Shown here: positions 12,333 through 25,500 of the stretch, one piece after another
Position numbering within the stretch: position 1 is the first letter of the stretch
Layout: each line of letters starts with the position of its first letter
Assembly (NCBI GenBank): GCA_001949185.1
Contig: BDGG01000001.1
Location: 5,381,530-5,445,529, forward strand
Length of the DNA: 64,000 nucleotides
Direction: 5' to 3'
From: Ramazzottius varieornatus
Lineage: Eukaryota; Tardigrada; Eutardigrada; Parachela; Ramazzottiidae
Translations under genes and position numbers: made by a program
The notes under the pieces: generated by a model
What the model was told of the DNA's origin: nothing
The model's database searches: none
What the model saw: the letters and a program-made list of their open reading frames with translations, nothing else

Positions 12333-13650
12333 TCCACATATGACTCTGAAAACTCACACGGTCAACTGGTCTGGATAATCATTTGGCTTGCAAGCCCTTG
12401 TGTAAGACGCGGCTGTATGCCGCACGGTCATTTCAGTGGCTCAGAACTGTCACAAAGAAGAAATCTTCGCCAACGAGAAGCTTAGTGTCGAGCCATTTTC
12501 ACCAGACTGACATCCTCAAAGTTCGAACAGTGTTTGGGTTGGCAGGAACCAAAGTACAGTCCGTTGCAGCGCACTCAAAAAAGCTTATTCTTTTTTAAAT
12601 TTTACGCCCAGACGAAACTCAACTGGATATCAACGAGGTTTTGCATTCCTGTTCAAATAGTAACCAGTGCGAAGTCCTACTTTGATTTTGTGGGATAACA
12701 ATTAACATGTCGCATGACATCTGACTCCATGCAAATACCGCGAGGCTGGGAACTCTGTGAGCAAACACCAGCGGACTCTACAGAAGGCGCCACTGACAAG
12801 TACTTGAACGTCTCAAACGTACCCAAAATCCAAACACACTTAGCTTCACGGAGTTCCAGACGGTTAGCTTTCTGTACGAGAAGCTTTCTTGGTGAAGCTT
12901 GGCTACGGTCATTTCCGCCCATAAATATGCACAGCCAAATTAGTTGACACTCCTGCGTTCGAAAGTTGCGGTCAGTTGGATCATTGAAGTTGATCTTTGG
13001 AAGCTTTCTCGATCTGACCAATTTACGGATTTTGTTTTGGATATTAATCTATAAAGTCTATACATGCACACAGTGGTAGTCCACCTTGGTGGCCTAATAA
13101 AAATATTATGACGATGGTTGAAGATACAGCTGGTAGTGTTTGGCTGGCAGCCAGTAACAGTGACGACAAATTAAAGAAATGTAAATATTGTGGCTCAAGA
13201 TGTGCGTTGCAGGTTGATTAAGTGTGGACACATCTTGGCAGCTAGGGAGTGTTCCCTGCCGCCTAGCTGTATGCACAACTCAAATTGCTCCTGCTGACTC
13301 CCATTAAGACTAACGACCCAACCGAACAAGCAGCCCGCAATTAAAATAACATTTTGCCAAGATCGACATTCAACTTGATTTCCTTCCTTCTCCAACAGTG
13401 TGGTATCACGTCCTCCCATCTGCCGCAGTGTATGGCTGAGTTTTTCAACAATGCCTGTCTAATTAGATGTTGTCACCGTAATTTTAGCATAACTTTTCGG
13501 CATCCTCGAATTTGACGGAGCTGTATAGTGTGTAGCGAAGCTCCACTGTGCAGTTCTTTATTACTTCACCGACAGAAGTTTCACCGATTGCGATCCAGTA
13601 GTAGAGGTAACATTTCGTGCGGTATGGTGGACTAGTGCGTGGCTGGAACA
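12333..13650. other. Intergenic stretch, nothing recognised
   Basis: No frame here shows a known domain or a convincing exon chain. The region probably contains the promoters of the tRNA and of the GTPase gene that starts at 13651. Confidence 0.4.
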
Positions 13651-16070
13651 ATGAGGCGTCATTCGTTTCAAGCGATTCCATTGCTTTTGACACTATTGTA
13701 CGAATGGATATTCCTACGTCACTCAGCAAAAGCCGCTTCGCCGGCAGAGTTACAATGGTCACCCGCCCAGATTCGGGTCAACGCGACGTGTGTCACATCG
13801 CTCTCTCCGGAAGACTGCTGCTGGTGTTCGGCAGTGTCACGGCCCGAAAGATTAATCCAGGTATCTCAAAACTGAACAATACCTCCTCAATTCTGCAACA
13901 TTTCAGTTTATATTGTGTTTGACGGTAGATTGCCCAAGCTGAGGAGGAGACTGGCTCTCTGAAGCTGACAAACGTTGTCGAGCTGAAGCTAATTCTACAG
14001 TCCTCGGACATTGATGATGCGAAGGTGGTTATTCTGAGCGTGGTGGGAGAGACACGCGCCGGCAAGTCAACTTTACTCAACATCATCTACCGATACCTGG
14101 CGTGTCATGTTAGTACACTATCGTGTCATCTGTTTACCCTTGATCCGAAAATAACCAGATAATGTATCCCGACGACCTTGAAATAGAAACCACAAATTAA
14201 AGAGACAACCAACAGCCGTATTTCCTTTTAGTTGTTTTTTTACATATTTTCCCTTCGTAATCTTTCAGCACAACAAGTCACGAATCAAGGCACCGGCGGT
14301 TCACGAATGGCTGTACGAAAGGGAAGACCCCGAATGGAAGTCAGCGCCCGAGGTCTTCGGCACGTCATCGCGATTTACCGCGCACACTAAGGACGTGTGG
14401 ATGACGCGCTATCCATTCGTTATTCGGAGCAAACATCGACAAAGCGTGGCAGTGTTCCTAGTGGACACACAAGGACTCTTTGATATCAACAGCAGTTCCT
14501 CAGTGGACTCCCAGCTATTTTATTTGAGCAGCTTGCTGTCTTCCACGCTAGTGGTCAATAAGATGCGCCGTCTGGATGGACAGTTGACCAAGCAGGTGGC
14601 AGCGTACACACTCCAGATGACTTCGTCCATGAAAAGCTCATTCCCCAGTAAGAAGTCGATCTTCTATCCTAACAATCATACTTTCCTGATGGCCTCCGTC
14701 TTCCAGTTACATCGACAAGGGATAAGTTGCTGCAAGATCTTGTTTTCCTGATCCGAGATTCACAGTTTCTTGATCCGTTCGGTTGGGAAAGTGGGCAACG
14801 CCACCTACAGGTAGCCTTTCCTATGGGCGGAAGCCATGTGAAACAGTTTTCGCGGGTAGAGAAATCTCATTATTCCAGAGTGCTTTTCCCAGCGGTGGGA
14901 CGGAAGATCTGTTGGGAGAACTGAAGTCAGCCTTTCAGCAAATTTCATGTTTCCTCATGCCGACCATTGCAACAAACACTACCAATTTGCAGATCACCCC
15001 AAAACGTAAGCTCGTTGCCGCTGAATCGCGTCAGCTTGGTCCAGTAAGCCAGTAAAAGATTCTTCTCGACAGGCATTGCTCCTGAGTTTGGTACCCAAAT
15101 GAAAATATTTCTGGACCGGTTATTTTCACCCACATCCATTCGGCCAAAGACGGCTTTCAACCGGATGATTACTGCCAGAGAATTTGCACAGCATTTAGAG
15201 GTACTGCTTCGACGAAATGTCTAGCTGCGGATGATCCGAAGATTTCTAGAGTTACAACGGCATTTTCTTGTAATAGCTGGTCGACACGTTCATACGGAAC
15301 GGAAGTTTTCCTTCCGTACAGGACGTCTTTGAAGGTTTGATGGACAGTACAATGCAGCGATCAACAGATGAAGCTTGCTCGAAGTATCGTGTGCAAATGG
15401 TAAGCCCAGGTTACTCAATATCAAACTAGCTAGGGTTTCTTCTGTCATTCTTCCGGCTTATTGCAGGACCGCACAGTTGTCATGTCCCAAGACGGTTTCT
15501 CCCCCGACTCGTTTGAGCGGGTGCATCACGCCTTCTCGGACCAAGCCAAAGACAGTGTCCGCGCTAACCCAGTATTACGAAGCAGCCCTACGTTTTTGGA
15601 GCGTGCCATTACGAAGGTCGCCAGCTGCACGGAGGTGGCCAAGAAAGATTACCAAGTCAAGTTTATCCTCCAAAGGGAAGCCACAGAGCAGCGAAAAAAG
15701 AGCGAAACCTTTCAGGTAAGCTCCATGCTTCACATGCCCAGCCTGTGACAGTATGACTTTCCCCTGAACGGATCAGGTATAGCCTTCGCGCTCTGTAGGA
15801 GGAAATTCGCTTTCGCAAAATGGAACTGGAAAGAGCCCAGGAAACCATCAATCAGCAAAGCACGGTAAGCCTCTTTCTCTAGATCCATAAGCTGTGCATA
15901 TAAAAAAATGTTTTGGTCGCCTCTTTCAGATGATGGCGGTGGACAGTAGCTGGACCGAATCGATCATGAAGCCGGTGAAGTTTGTCATTTTTGCCGTGCT
16001 CGGGTTTGCAGCATTGGCAGTTTTATATGCAGCAGTTCAATTTCTTGGTAAAAGATGCTTCAGTATGTAA
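13651..16070 (+). CDS. GBP/atlastin-like large GTPase with N-terminal and C-terminal hydrophobic segments
   Basis: Ten exons with consistent phases, about 568 residues: 13651-13860, 13929-14108, 14269-14647, 14707-14810, 14879-15005, 15074-15201, 15277-15399, 15467-15715, 15799-15864, 15930-16070. The family hydrolyses GTP to drive membrane remodelling or fusion. Visible motifs are the P-loop GETRAGKST (about residue 110), the G3 motif DTQG (about 196) and the RD-type G4 motif in FLIRDSQF (about 273). These are followed by the family sequence ISCFLMP and a helical middle region. The last exon encodes one transmembrane helix (VKFVIFAVLGFAALAVLY) and a short tail. Unusually, exon 1 starts with a hydrophobic, signal-like stretch (FQAIPLLLTLLYEWIFL) and a Cys-rich linker; atlastins do not have this. 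The ATG at 13651 was chosen because it joins exon 2 in phase. Confidence 0.85.
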
Positions 16071-16684
16071 AAGACTATCTGGATAGACCGTAGACATATT
16101 TGATTCCGAAATACCTTCGCCTTAGCATATTCGAAATACTATGAGCAACACGTGATCCATCGCCGATTACGGTAAATTCCTCGTGGGTGTTGATATTACA
16201 GTATAAATTTCAAAACCGCATCCCCTACAGGAATGTGAAGCCATATACAGCATCTTATGACGGCCCATGTGAGCTGATCCTGACCTTTGATGAATACTCG
16301 AGCCCCCAAATATGGCGTGTGCACCGATCCGCAAAGGTTTTCATGCGACATAGGTTTTCAGGGCTAATGTGCCTCGAAATCTCATGATTACGGCCGATGA
16401 AGGATGCGACGCTTTAAGCTATTTTGATGACGAAGTTTCTCCCCCGATGGAGCTGTAGACTAGATGCCCAGTTTCTTCAGCTGGTTGAGATTCAGAGCTT
16501 ACATCAAGAAGACTCGTCACCAACAAAGTCTGCTCTATCACCGACACATATGCAACGAGCTAAGGCGTGCAGATGCTTTCAGTATCATTTAAGGTCTTGA
16601 TTGCATCGTTTTTGTTCAGCACACATCTCTCGGCCCGAGCTTTCAAGTGCCACGGCTAGTTCCCGCCGGGCGCCCTGCAACGCG
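16071..16684. other. Intergenic stretch between the GTPase and GPCR genes
   Basis: No exon-like frame seen. It presumably holds the GTPase terminator region and the GPCR promoter. Confidence 0.4.
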
Positions 16685-17686
16685 ATGGACAATCTTACCG
16701 CCTTTACTGTGGTGAACACGACGCTGATTTTGCTTATCCAACCGTCCTACATTTCTCCCACCCAATACGTGGTCGCCTTGTTGGTCAGCATCTTCTTCTG
16801 CGGTACCATTGCCCTAAACTCCCTTTTCATCCTGGCCGTTGTAAAGAACCCAAGTCTCTGCACATCCTTCAACGTCTACGCGTTGAATCTGTCCATAGCC
16901 GACCTTCTATGCGCTTGTTTCAAAATGACTTTCTTCGCCGCGAACGCTCTTCACGGAAACTGGCCCTTCAGTGGGACCTACTGCCATTTCTACGCCTACA
17001 TCCGCATGGTTAGTTTCGCCGGTGCCGAACACGCGCTGGCGCTGATCAGTTTGGACAGAATGTGGTCCGTGTGCTCGCCCGTTCGATATCGAGCTTTCCG
17101 TTCTGTTCGGAACAGCGTGCGGGTCTGTGTGGGAGTCTGGTTTTACCTGCACCTCATGCTAGTTCCTTACGTCGTCATGGACCGTGTGTACTACAGCTCT
17201 CCCGATCCCACGGTCTGTTACTTCAACATACAGGCGCAGAAGGCGTACTCGATACTTCTTAGTGTGGTGGTGTTTGCGCTTCCACTAGTTACACTCTTCG
17301 TGAACTACTCAATTGTACAGTACCAAGTTCGCCGAAGAAGACTGACCATTTCCACTGAATTAGCTATTCCTCCGGACAATGGAAACGTCCCGAGCAAACA
17401 GACGCGAAATCTGCGCCTGCGCGACGTCATAAAAGTGGAGAACCAAGTGACGGTACTGGTTGTGTTGCTGCTCGCAGTGGGCGTGATCTGTTGGACACCA
17501 GTCATTGTCCACTATGTCATGGGAAATGTTATTGCCGGGTACTACAATCCAAAGTTTTTCACTACTGGAATGATGATGATGTATTTCAACTGTATGATCA
17601 ATCCCTTCATCTACCAATTTCGCCTGCCAAGCGTTAGAAATAGCATCAGAAGGCTAATCACTTTCGATACCGTACGCAGTACTTGA
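16685..17686 (+). CDS. Rhodopsin-class (class A) G protein-coupled receptor, orphan
   Basis: Intronless frame of 333 residues from the ATG at 16685. That start is preferred because it puts two N-glycosylation sites (NLT, NTT) just before helix 1; the frame is open further upstream but has no ATG there. Seven hydrophobic helices are visible. Family marks: Asn in helix 1 (ALNSLF), NLSIADLL in helix 2, a Cys at the top of helix 3 (TYCHFY), DRM in place of DRY at the end of helix 3, CWTP in helix 6, and NPFIY in helix 7. Helix 3 has no Asp at the position that binds amines, so an aminergic ligand is unlikely; a peptide, lipid or light role cannot be told apart. No Lys is seen at the retinal position of helix 7. 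Confidence 0.9.
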   Translation: MDNLTAFTVVNTTLILLIQPSYISPTQYVVALLVSIFFCGTIALNSLFILAVVKNPSLCTSFNVYALNLSIADLLCACFKMTFFAANALHGNWPFSGTYCHFYAYIRMVSFAGAEHALALISLDRMWSVCSPVRYRAFRSVRNSVRVCVGVWFYLHLMLVPYVVMDRVYYSSPDPTVCYFNIQAQKAYSILLSVVVFALPLVTLFVNYSIVQYQVRRRRLTISTELAIPPDNGNVPSKQTRNLRLRDVIKVENQVTVLVVLLLAVGVICWTPVIVHYVMGNVIAGYYNPKFFTTGMMMMYFNCMINPFIYQFRLPSVRNSIRRLITFDTVRST

Positions 17687-17689
17687 TCA

Positions 17690-19257
17690 TTTTATATAAT
17701 CGCTTTATGACTATCATGCTTCGTTCGTGCAGACTCACATCAGAGACTCTCATACCGGCTTTAACATTTGCGAGAAGTGTTAAGATAATTATAGTCCTGT
17801 TCGTGACTTCACCTGTAGATCCAAAACCTTGGCGGGACTAAGAAGATCCTGCGGTCTTGTGCTCGCCGTACCACCTTCCGAAAAGGTGTGGAGTGTCACG
17901 CCTGAACGCCATAAGGTGTCATTAACCCGCGGCAGGTCGGACCGTGAGCACAGGAAAGCCGGCACGTCCACATGCAATCTAAAACCTCCCACGGGGCGTC
18001 GCTGTTGCGTTTGATCTATCTAGTGTTTTTTTCCCTTGAAAGTTAGCTCGTTGTAAGCGAGTTTTTAGTCAGTCAATCAATCAGGCAAATTGCTTCCAAG
18101 ATTCTTCACTGCATCGGCTACTCGTTCACCTTGCGGCTTACTTCACCTCGGTCGGCAGAAAGGGAGAAGTCCTCGAAAGTGCGACGTAGTCCCCTTTGAA
18201 GAGCCTACTGGTCCTGTATACTTATCCTGCTATCCGCGTGGATGCAGCTACACAAGTCCCGGAAGGAACTCAAACCTAAGACACCATGGCACTCAGCCCT
18301 GTTTCCACCGGGTGGAACAAAACCCACGTTTGACGAGAAGTCAGGAGAATAATTTAATCGACCGCTCACACCAGCGAAAAACGAAAACCAATATCAAACT
18401 GGCCACCCAAAACCACCGTTGCTGTCAGCGCAACTCCTTCTCAACACACAGTCATATACTGACGTACGTACTCGTAAAAGCTAACTGGCTACGTCACACA
18501 GCGTTTGGTGCAAATTAACTCTTCGATCGACAGAAATCCTCGCAACAGGAAGAAGAGGCGACTGTCCAGTCGGAGATCGTTCAGGTGAAAATTGTTGAGG
18601 TCGCCGACGTGGTGCTCCACAGTGTGATCATGAGGTTTCAAGGATGGCATGAATAATTTGATGTGAAAATTGTTTTCAGACGGCAGATACGAGTTCACTT
18701 ATGATTGGTGCGATAGTGAGTGGATCCGGACTCCGGAGTTGTTACTGCGCTTGCAGGAGCAGGGGTCGAGCTGTACTGGTGCAGAAAGCAGACGGAGCGA
18801 AAAGCACAGGGGCTTGATAAGACAAAAACAGTTCTGGTTCTTGATTGTAGAACGGACATTCGATTCAATGCTCTTCGTTATTGGGTCTACATGTTGGCAT
18901 TACTGGCCGGCCTGCTCTAAAAGCATACTTGCAAGACCCAAGTGCTTGTCTACTTCCGGCGCCCGCAAACGTTTGGGGCAAGTACGATATCACAAGTGCA
19001 ACAATGACATCCTACTGTTCAAGCGGAATGTCCTACCGACTTACAGGTTCCTATCTACCGGCGAAACATTGAACGTCCGTGACTCACAGCGGAATATTTA
19101 TTGTGTACATAATTTAAGCATAGTCTACCAAGAAGGTTTTGAGTTCTGCCAACATTCGACTATCGAAAAATTCGTTAAACCTATACGTCATTCGATAGAT
19201 CTCGACAAGACAAGCAAAATGTTTGCCTACAGTTCATTTATCTCTCCGCAGGACTAA
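17690..19257 (+). other. Possible small plus-strand gene or gene remnant, unidentified
   Basis: No family was recognised. A short exon-like stretch at about 18533-18590 (KSSQQEEEATVQSEIVQ, acceptor CGACAG, donor CAG|GTGAAA) is followed by an acceptor TTTTCAG near 18679. An open frame then runs to a stop at 19255, with a possible 44-base intron at 18715-18758. The predicted protein has no clear motif apart from scattered Cys residues. It may be a decayed gene or chance open frames. Confidence 0.2.
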
Positions 19258-19767
19258 AAGTTATTCCAAAAAAGCTGACCGGAAGTGGCGTCATCAATGA
19301 CGCCTCTCCCACTCTCTGCGTCCTCCCTTCTCAAGGCTTGAAGAGTATGCTGAACTCTCACAGCTTTGCTGTGTGAGCTGCACGTTCTTCTCGGAATCGA
19401 GACAGGAAACGTACTGATGTTTAACGAAAACAATTGAATAGACACGGACCAGCTTTGGGCGAGGTAAGAAGAAACAAAACTATTATGTAACAAGTGTTCC
19501 TATTGAACAGACCAGACTACTAAATTTGAACCACTCACACAATCTGCAAAGTCGTAATAAATACGAAAGAGGTAAGACAAAAGAAAGTCGTAAAACAAAC
19601 TAAGAACTGCTCATTACGGCAAATAAGGAAATGAAAAAAAACGAGGTACTGCCGCCGAGGTATATCACAGGAATTACAGTACAATCAACGATAAAGATTC
19701 TAAAAATCAAACGTTAAGAAAAAAATTCAAAAGCTTATAAGTTCTTCGCTGCCTAATCGTATCCACA

Positions 19768-21540
19768 TCAGTGGCGCTTTCCGTGGGTTCGTTGTTTCTT
19801 GCAGGGACAAGCTTCCTTCTTCAGCTGATCCATCTCATTCTTCCACACTCCGGCTTGACAAGCCTTACGAACAAGTCTTCCCTCCTCATTAAGCGTGCAG
19901 AGCCATTTGCGCAGCTTGTATCTGCCATGACCAACCCGGAAGCGGTTGACTGCAGTAGCGGCAGAATCAGGCAACTCGCATGCCGCGTTCCATTGAGTTT
20001 CTAATGGATCCGCGTAACCTACAAAAGAAATTCAACATGTTTCGATGACAAGGATCAGAAATTTGAAACGACGTCATGTGAAAAAAATAGAAATTACGGC
20101 GATCTTTCAGGAGATAGAAGGGACAGCTTCTTTTCTTCACAAAAAAACCGTGGATGGCCTCGACCTGCACGATTGCAGCCTCATCGCTGACTTCCTCTGG
20201 TGTGACGCACCTGCTGGGCACTTCCTGCTGCTGCAGCGGCCGATCCGTCTGCTTTCCCGTCGCTGTTTTCGAACTTTCTTCTCGTTGAAACAGCTGAAAC
20301 GGTTTCTGGTGCTTCCCATCGGTACTTCCGGTGGCACTTCCGGTTGCACTTTCGGTCACAGGTACCATCTGAAAAACACAGCCTTCTACCAACTTATAAG
20401 CACATCAGAAATGCTCCCTTATATGAACTAAAAGGCTTTCACGAATCTTTTAGATTAAGATAGATTCAATGGTACGAGCTTTCACAGGAGTGAGATCGTG
20501 AGGTACTTGGTCGAAGTTCTCCTCGTTTTCACCGGCGATCTCTTCCGTGGCAGGCCATGCTGACTTGCACGTGCCTAAAGGCAGTGGTGAGCATGTCCAG
20601 TCCGCAGAGCAACGAGGAAGACGCGCCGAGATAACGAAGGAGCCCAGGCTGGGTTTCTTCTTCAGCCGCCCTACACCCTTAAAGACCTCGTCGTGATTGA
20701 TCTCCTGAGCCAACTGCTTGCCCAAAGCCGCCGTCAAATTTGGCGTCTTCGACCACTCCGGCACGGGCCTGTGTGGTTTCTCCTCATCGTCCTGCAATCA
20801 AAGTACTTCTTTAACAACCCGACCATGAACGTAGCTGAAAAAGACAGACATAAATCATTAAGATAGTGCGAACCGCTGAGAATATCGAAGAAGATCACGT
20901 ATCGACAAAGACAAGAATAGTTTGAGCCTTCAAGGAAAACATACGGTGTCACTGTCAGAGTGGAATTCCCGGATATACGATTCGCTATCCAGCTGGACAT
21001 CTCCAGTCCGGTGAGTGTGGAGTATCACAGAAACTGGGTCGGTCCGCACAGTTACGGCGTTCTGTGAAGAACGAACCTCTATCTCGCTTCCGCCGCGAGA
21101 GCTCGCAGTTTCGGCAGAGTGGACCTCTTCCGGCTCCACGTTGTTCTTCATCATGTCCTTCACGGCCGTTTCTTCGCTCTCTACTTTGACCAGGACTGGC
21201 TCAGGCAACACGTCGTGTTGTGGCTGGTCTTGGAGTGGCACTTCGACAGTTTCAGGAATCTAAAACAAAACAGGCGTCAATCGCTAATGAATGTGTTAAC
21301 GCCATCCAGATAATTCTAAAGATTGATTTCTTACTCCAACAATCTGCGCCTGTATTGGGTAATATGTCAGGATGAGACTAGTGCAAAAGACAGAAACCAG
21401 AACAAAGACGAACACGCAGAACAGGATCGGTGAAATGGAAGGGAAGGCATTTTCGTTCCAAGTCGCTTCTTCAAAGATCTGTCCTTCCTCGCGACTTGCA
21501 GCCTCTCTGCCTTCTTCCACGATCTATATACAGCCCCAAG
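19768..21540 (-). CDS. Unidentified single-pass membrane protein, several exons
   Basis: A chain of minus-strand exon-like frames. At about 21526-21335, a stretch begins IVEEGREAASREEGQ after an ATATAG acceptor and contains one transmembrane helix (ILFCVFVFVLVSVFC). An acidic, Ser/Glu-rich segment follows at about 21260-20940, then a charged segment with HRPVPEWSKTPNLTAALGKQ at about 20790-20460, then a Ser/Thr/Gln-rich segment at about 20370-20150. The terminal exon, 20018-19768, has four Cys residues (including ELPDSAAT...WLCTLNEEGR...ACPCKK) and ends in THGKRH. The arrangement suggests a type II membrane protein with a Cys-containing tail. No family was recognised, and the borders between the middle exons are uncertain. 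A 5' exon with a hydrophobic start may lie near 21900-21760, but its frame does not join. Confidence 0.45.
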
Positions 21541-22049
21541 AATGCCTCAGTACCCCCCAATCACAAAAGACAAGATCATCGAGATATCATGCAAGACAAA
21601 CCATTCCTAAAGCTTGCAACGCAGCCGATTGTTGTGCAGCAGGATTCGACGATACGTACTTCCGACTGCAACGAAAATGCAAAATACAGTAGACTTGAGA
21701 AATTCATCAGCATGTATCCTACAGCTTTTCGTACTGCTCTCTTACCTGTTCACTGGTCGTAGATAGGCGCTCTTGCACTGTGGAAGTTCAGCGTGTGGCA
21801 GAACTCCTAGCTCTTTGTAAGGATGAAAGCAAAGATGGCAGTCGTCTCCTCGTGGGCGGAAGCCACCTCCAGCATTGGTATCCACCAAAGCCAGCCACGC
21901 GCAGGTAACGATGATCAGTCACATGATTCTGTGGTAAAAGAAAAACATGCAAGTGAAAACTCACAAATGTAGGAACACAGTCACAGAAGCGAAGGGAAGA
22001 AAGAAGCAAATGAAATTTAGGTTTCAGGAGCCAGGACTTAGACATTTTG

Positions 22050-22586
22050 GATTTGAAAACTAAAACACGCCAAACACCTCGCGCCGGAAGTGTAAGGATT
22101 CACAGCTTTACATCAGGGAGCCAGCGGTGGTTGCTCGATTTCATCATGACGTAATCAAACACTATCTTGGTGGCAGAAATCACAGCCGTCGGCGTCCAGT
22201 TCGTACGTACTAGTACACGTACTGAAAGTTTTGGACGATGTTCATTGTGTAGATGCAGACGGTTGATTGACTCCGTAAAACCAGTCAGATTGATTGAACA
22301 CGCCGAAGTCGAAAACTGAATTTAATTTTGTCGATTTTGTCAATCATCTTCGATCGATTTTGCCGACATTTGCCTCCAGTGTTTCCGAATACTTTCCGGA
22401 GTGATGTCCCTCGTCAGACAGGTCTGAGAAGACTTCCTGTGTTCGTATAGCATCGAACCATCCGGAACTCGAGACGATCCGGAGCGCCAGCTGTCCTGTC
22501 GCTGTGAGGGATTGCCATCTGGTTCACCCTGTCGCTGGCAAGAATATCCCCAAAGAAATTGTTGAGTGGCTGTCTTGTTTGCTGGG
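22050..22586. other. Upstream region of the transportin gene
   Basis: No exon-like frame seen. Probably promoter and 5' leader of the gene starting at 22587. Confidence 0.4.
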
Positions 22587-25500
22587 ATGTCGGGAGCTTT
22601 ATGGAAGCCTCAAGAGGCAGGATTACTGGAAATTACGCAGCTGTTGAAGGAATCTCAGTCGCCGAACACACAGATCCAGCGTGATGTACAGCAGGTAAGG
22701 ATCGTGTATCGTAGTGCGTGTCGCTATTCGGATGCGCGTGCCGTGCGTGGCCGGTTTTTAGCTCACTGCACAGCGTCGACGCACGTGTGTGCATCATTTT
22801 CCACCATACAGATATAACATTCGTTTCTCGATTCTTGAACGAGTTCTGATTTTGTCGTCCCTTATTTTGCAGAAGTTGGATCAACTGAATCATCATCCTG
22901 ATTTCAATAACTACCTTATTTTTGTCTTGACGCAGTCTAAGAATTTAGGTACGTCCGCGGCGACCTTCCTTTGTTATGTGATTACAGAATAAATCGTCCC
23001 AGCTTCGAGCCGCCTTCAAGTAATCGATCGTTCAGGTGTATCTCGATAAATCGTCAGTTCTTTATTGCAGATGACCCAACGAGGTCCCTTGCTGGTTTGA
23101 TACTGAAGAATAATGTTCGAGTACAGTGGGAAAATTTTCATAATACCACCCAGGAGCTGATCAAGCATGAATGCGTGGCTAGTATCGGGGATAGTTCTCC
23201 GCTGGTTCGGGCGACTATCGGCATCCTCGTGACAACCATCGTCAGCAAAGGTGTGTAGATTTTTCGGAAGGGTTTTTTCTCACGATAAGACGTTATCTAA
23301 CTTGGAAATACTTCAAAGGTGGATTACGAACATGGACGGACCTACTACCGAAACTCAGCCAGTGCCTGGACAGCCCACAAGTAGAAATTGTCGACGTGAG
23401 TTCTAGCATTGATTGTTGATTGAAGGGTAGTCATTCGGGTGTCATCGTTGAGGACTAAAGTTAGAAAACGCATGCGAAAATGGATTGAGACCAACAGTGT
23501 TTGTTGTGTTGTAGGGAGCTTTCAGTACGCTGCAGAAGATCTGCGAAGACTCGACGGAACTGGACGCCAGCGATGCCGCGAGTGCAGCGGAACAACAGCC
23601 GTTGGACGCTCTCTTACCGAAGTTCATCCAGTTCTTCCAGCATCCTACGGCAAAGATACGCGCGTACGCATTGGGTTGTGTCAACTGCTACATTCTCCAT
23701 CGGCTTTTACCGCTTCAAGCACACATGGAAGTTTTTCTAAAGGTAGAGCCCTTTGAAGCGTTCGGGTAAAGTTTGAATGAGGCCGGAAATGACTGTATTT
23801 CCTTTGAAGAACCTGTTCGCTCTTGCGATGGATACTGACGCTGACGTCAAGAAGCAAGTCCTCAGAGCCATCGTAACTCTTCTTGAAGTCCAGCCCGACA
23901 TTCTTTACCGAGACTTGACCAACATCATCGGCTTCATGCTGATGCGAACGCAAGACGGCGATGAACAAGTCGCACTCGAAGCCTGCGAATTCTGGCTGTC
24001 GGTCGCAGACAACCAGGTGGGCCAGCAGACCCTCCAGCCGCACCTAGCTCAGTTAGTCCCTCTCCTTCTCGAAAGAATGAAGTACTCTGCCATGGATATC
24101 GCGATGCTGAGGACGGAAGACGAAGAGGACGAAATGAAACCCGATCGGCCAGAAGGTAAGCGCGAATATTGCCTAGGGTGAGCTCTAGTCTATCAGTCAT
24201 GGTTTTACCATTTTGACTTTCTCATGCAGAAGTATGGTATTGTACTTGGAATCGGGCCGGGTAGTTACTGGTCGATTACTGGAGTTGATTGATTTGTTGA
24301 TCCTTGCAGATATCAAGCCACGCTTCCACAAGTCGAAGACGCATGGGGGTATGGAATCACAGCCACACGCGGCCACGCCATCAGGTGACCATGCGACTGG
24401 TGGTGAAGAAGAAGACGATGACGAAGACGACAATGAGGAGATGACAGAGTGGAACCTGAGAAAGTGTTCGGCAGCAGCGTTGGACGTCCTGTCGAACGTT
24501 TTCCACGATACGCTCTTGCCGGTCCTTCTTCCACCACTGAAGGAAGTCCTGATGTCTCCTGACTGGGTCCGGAAAGAATCCGGCATTTTGGCCTTAGGCG
24601 CAATTGCTGAAGGTAAAACTGACTCTGTACATTGTTGTAACGGTTGAACCGGAAGTAAGCCGATTCCTGTTCTTTAGGATGTGCTGATGGAATGTCTACG
24701 CATTTAAGGGACTTGATTCCCTTCCTACTCGAGTGTCTGAATGACCCAAAGCCTTTGGTACGGTCCATAACGTGCTGGACGTTGAGTCGGTATGCCTCGT
24801 GGATCGTTGCAGAAGACCCGATCAAGTACTTCCAACCTTTCCTCGGCAAGGTAATTGTAAAGATTTTATTACAGTATGGGAAATAAATTTGGACGTAGGC
24901 AAACAAACTGGGATCGTTTTTCTTCAAGTGGCGCACGCTAGCAGCCAGTTCACCGGTATCTGTCGCCACTTGGGAAAACAGTCTAACCCGACAAGATCGC
25001 TTTTCCAAGTGGCGCACTCTGACAGCCGTTAACATTGAATCGTGGGTCACTTGTTAAACAGACTTGTCGATATGTTGGCCGAGGTCGGAATTCTTTTGTC
25101 CAGTATGTTGGAAGTATTCTGTGGTAGTCTAGCTGCAAACTCTATTCATTGTGTTTCTTTTCAAGCTGTTGGAGCGTTTGCTGGATACGAACAAGAAGGT
25201 CCAGGAAGCCGCTTGCTCGGCCTTCGCTACTCTCGAAGAGGAAGCCGGAGCCTTACTCTCCCCTTACCTCGAAGTGATTGTACGGACACTGATAGCAGCT
25301 TTCCGGAAGTACCAGAGCAAGAACCTCCTGATCCTGTACGATGCCATCGGTACATTAGCCGAGTCGGTGGGTCAAGAGCTGAACCGGCCACAATACGTCC
25401 AACAGCTGATGGAGCCTCTGCTGGTCAAATGGGGCTCCATGCAGGACAACGATAAGTCTACATTCCCTTTGCTGGAATGCCTGTCCTCTTTGGCCACTGC

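Noticed and set aside
16601..16684. N-terminal extension of the GPCR frame
   Set aside because: It has no ATG, and the ATG at 16685 gives the expected glycosylated N-terminus.
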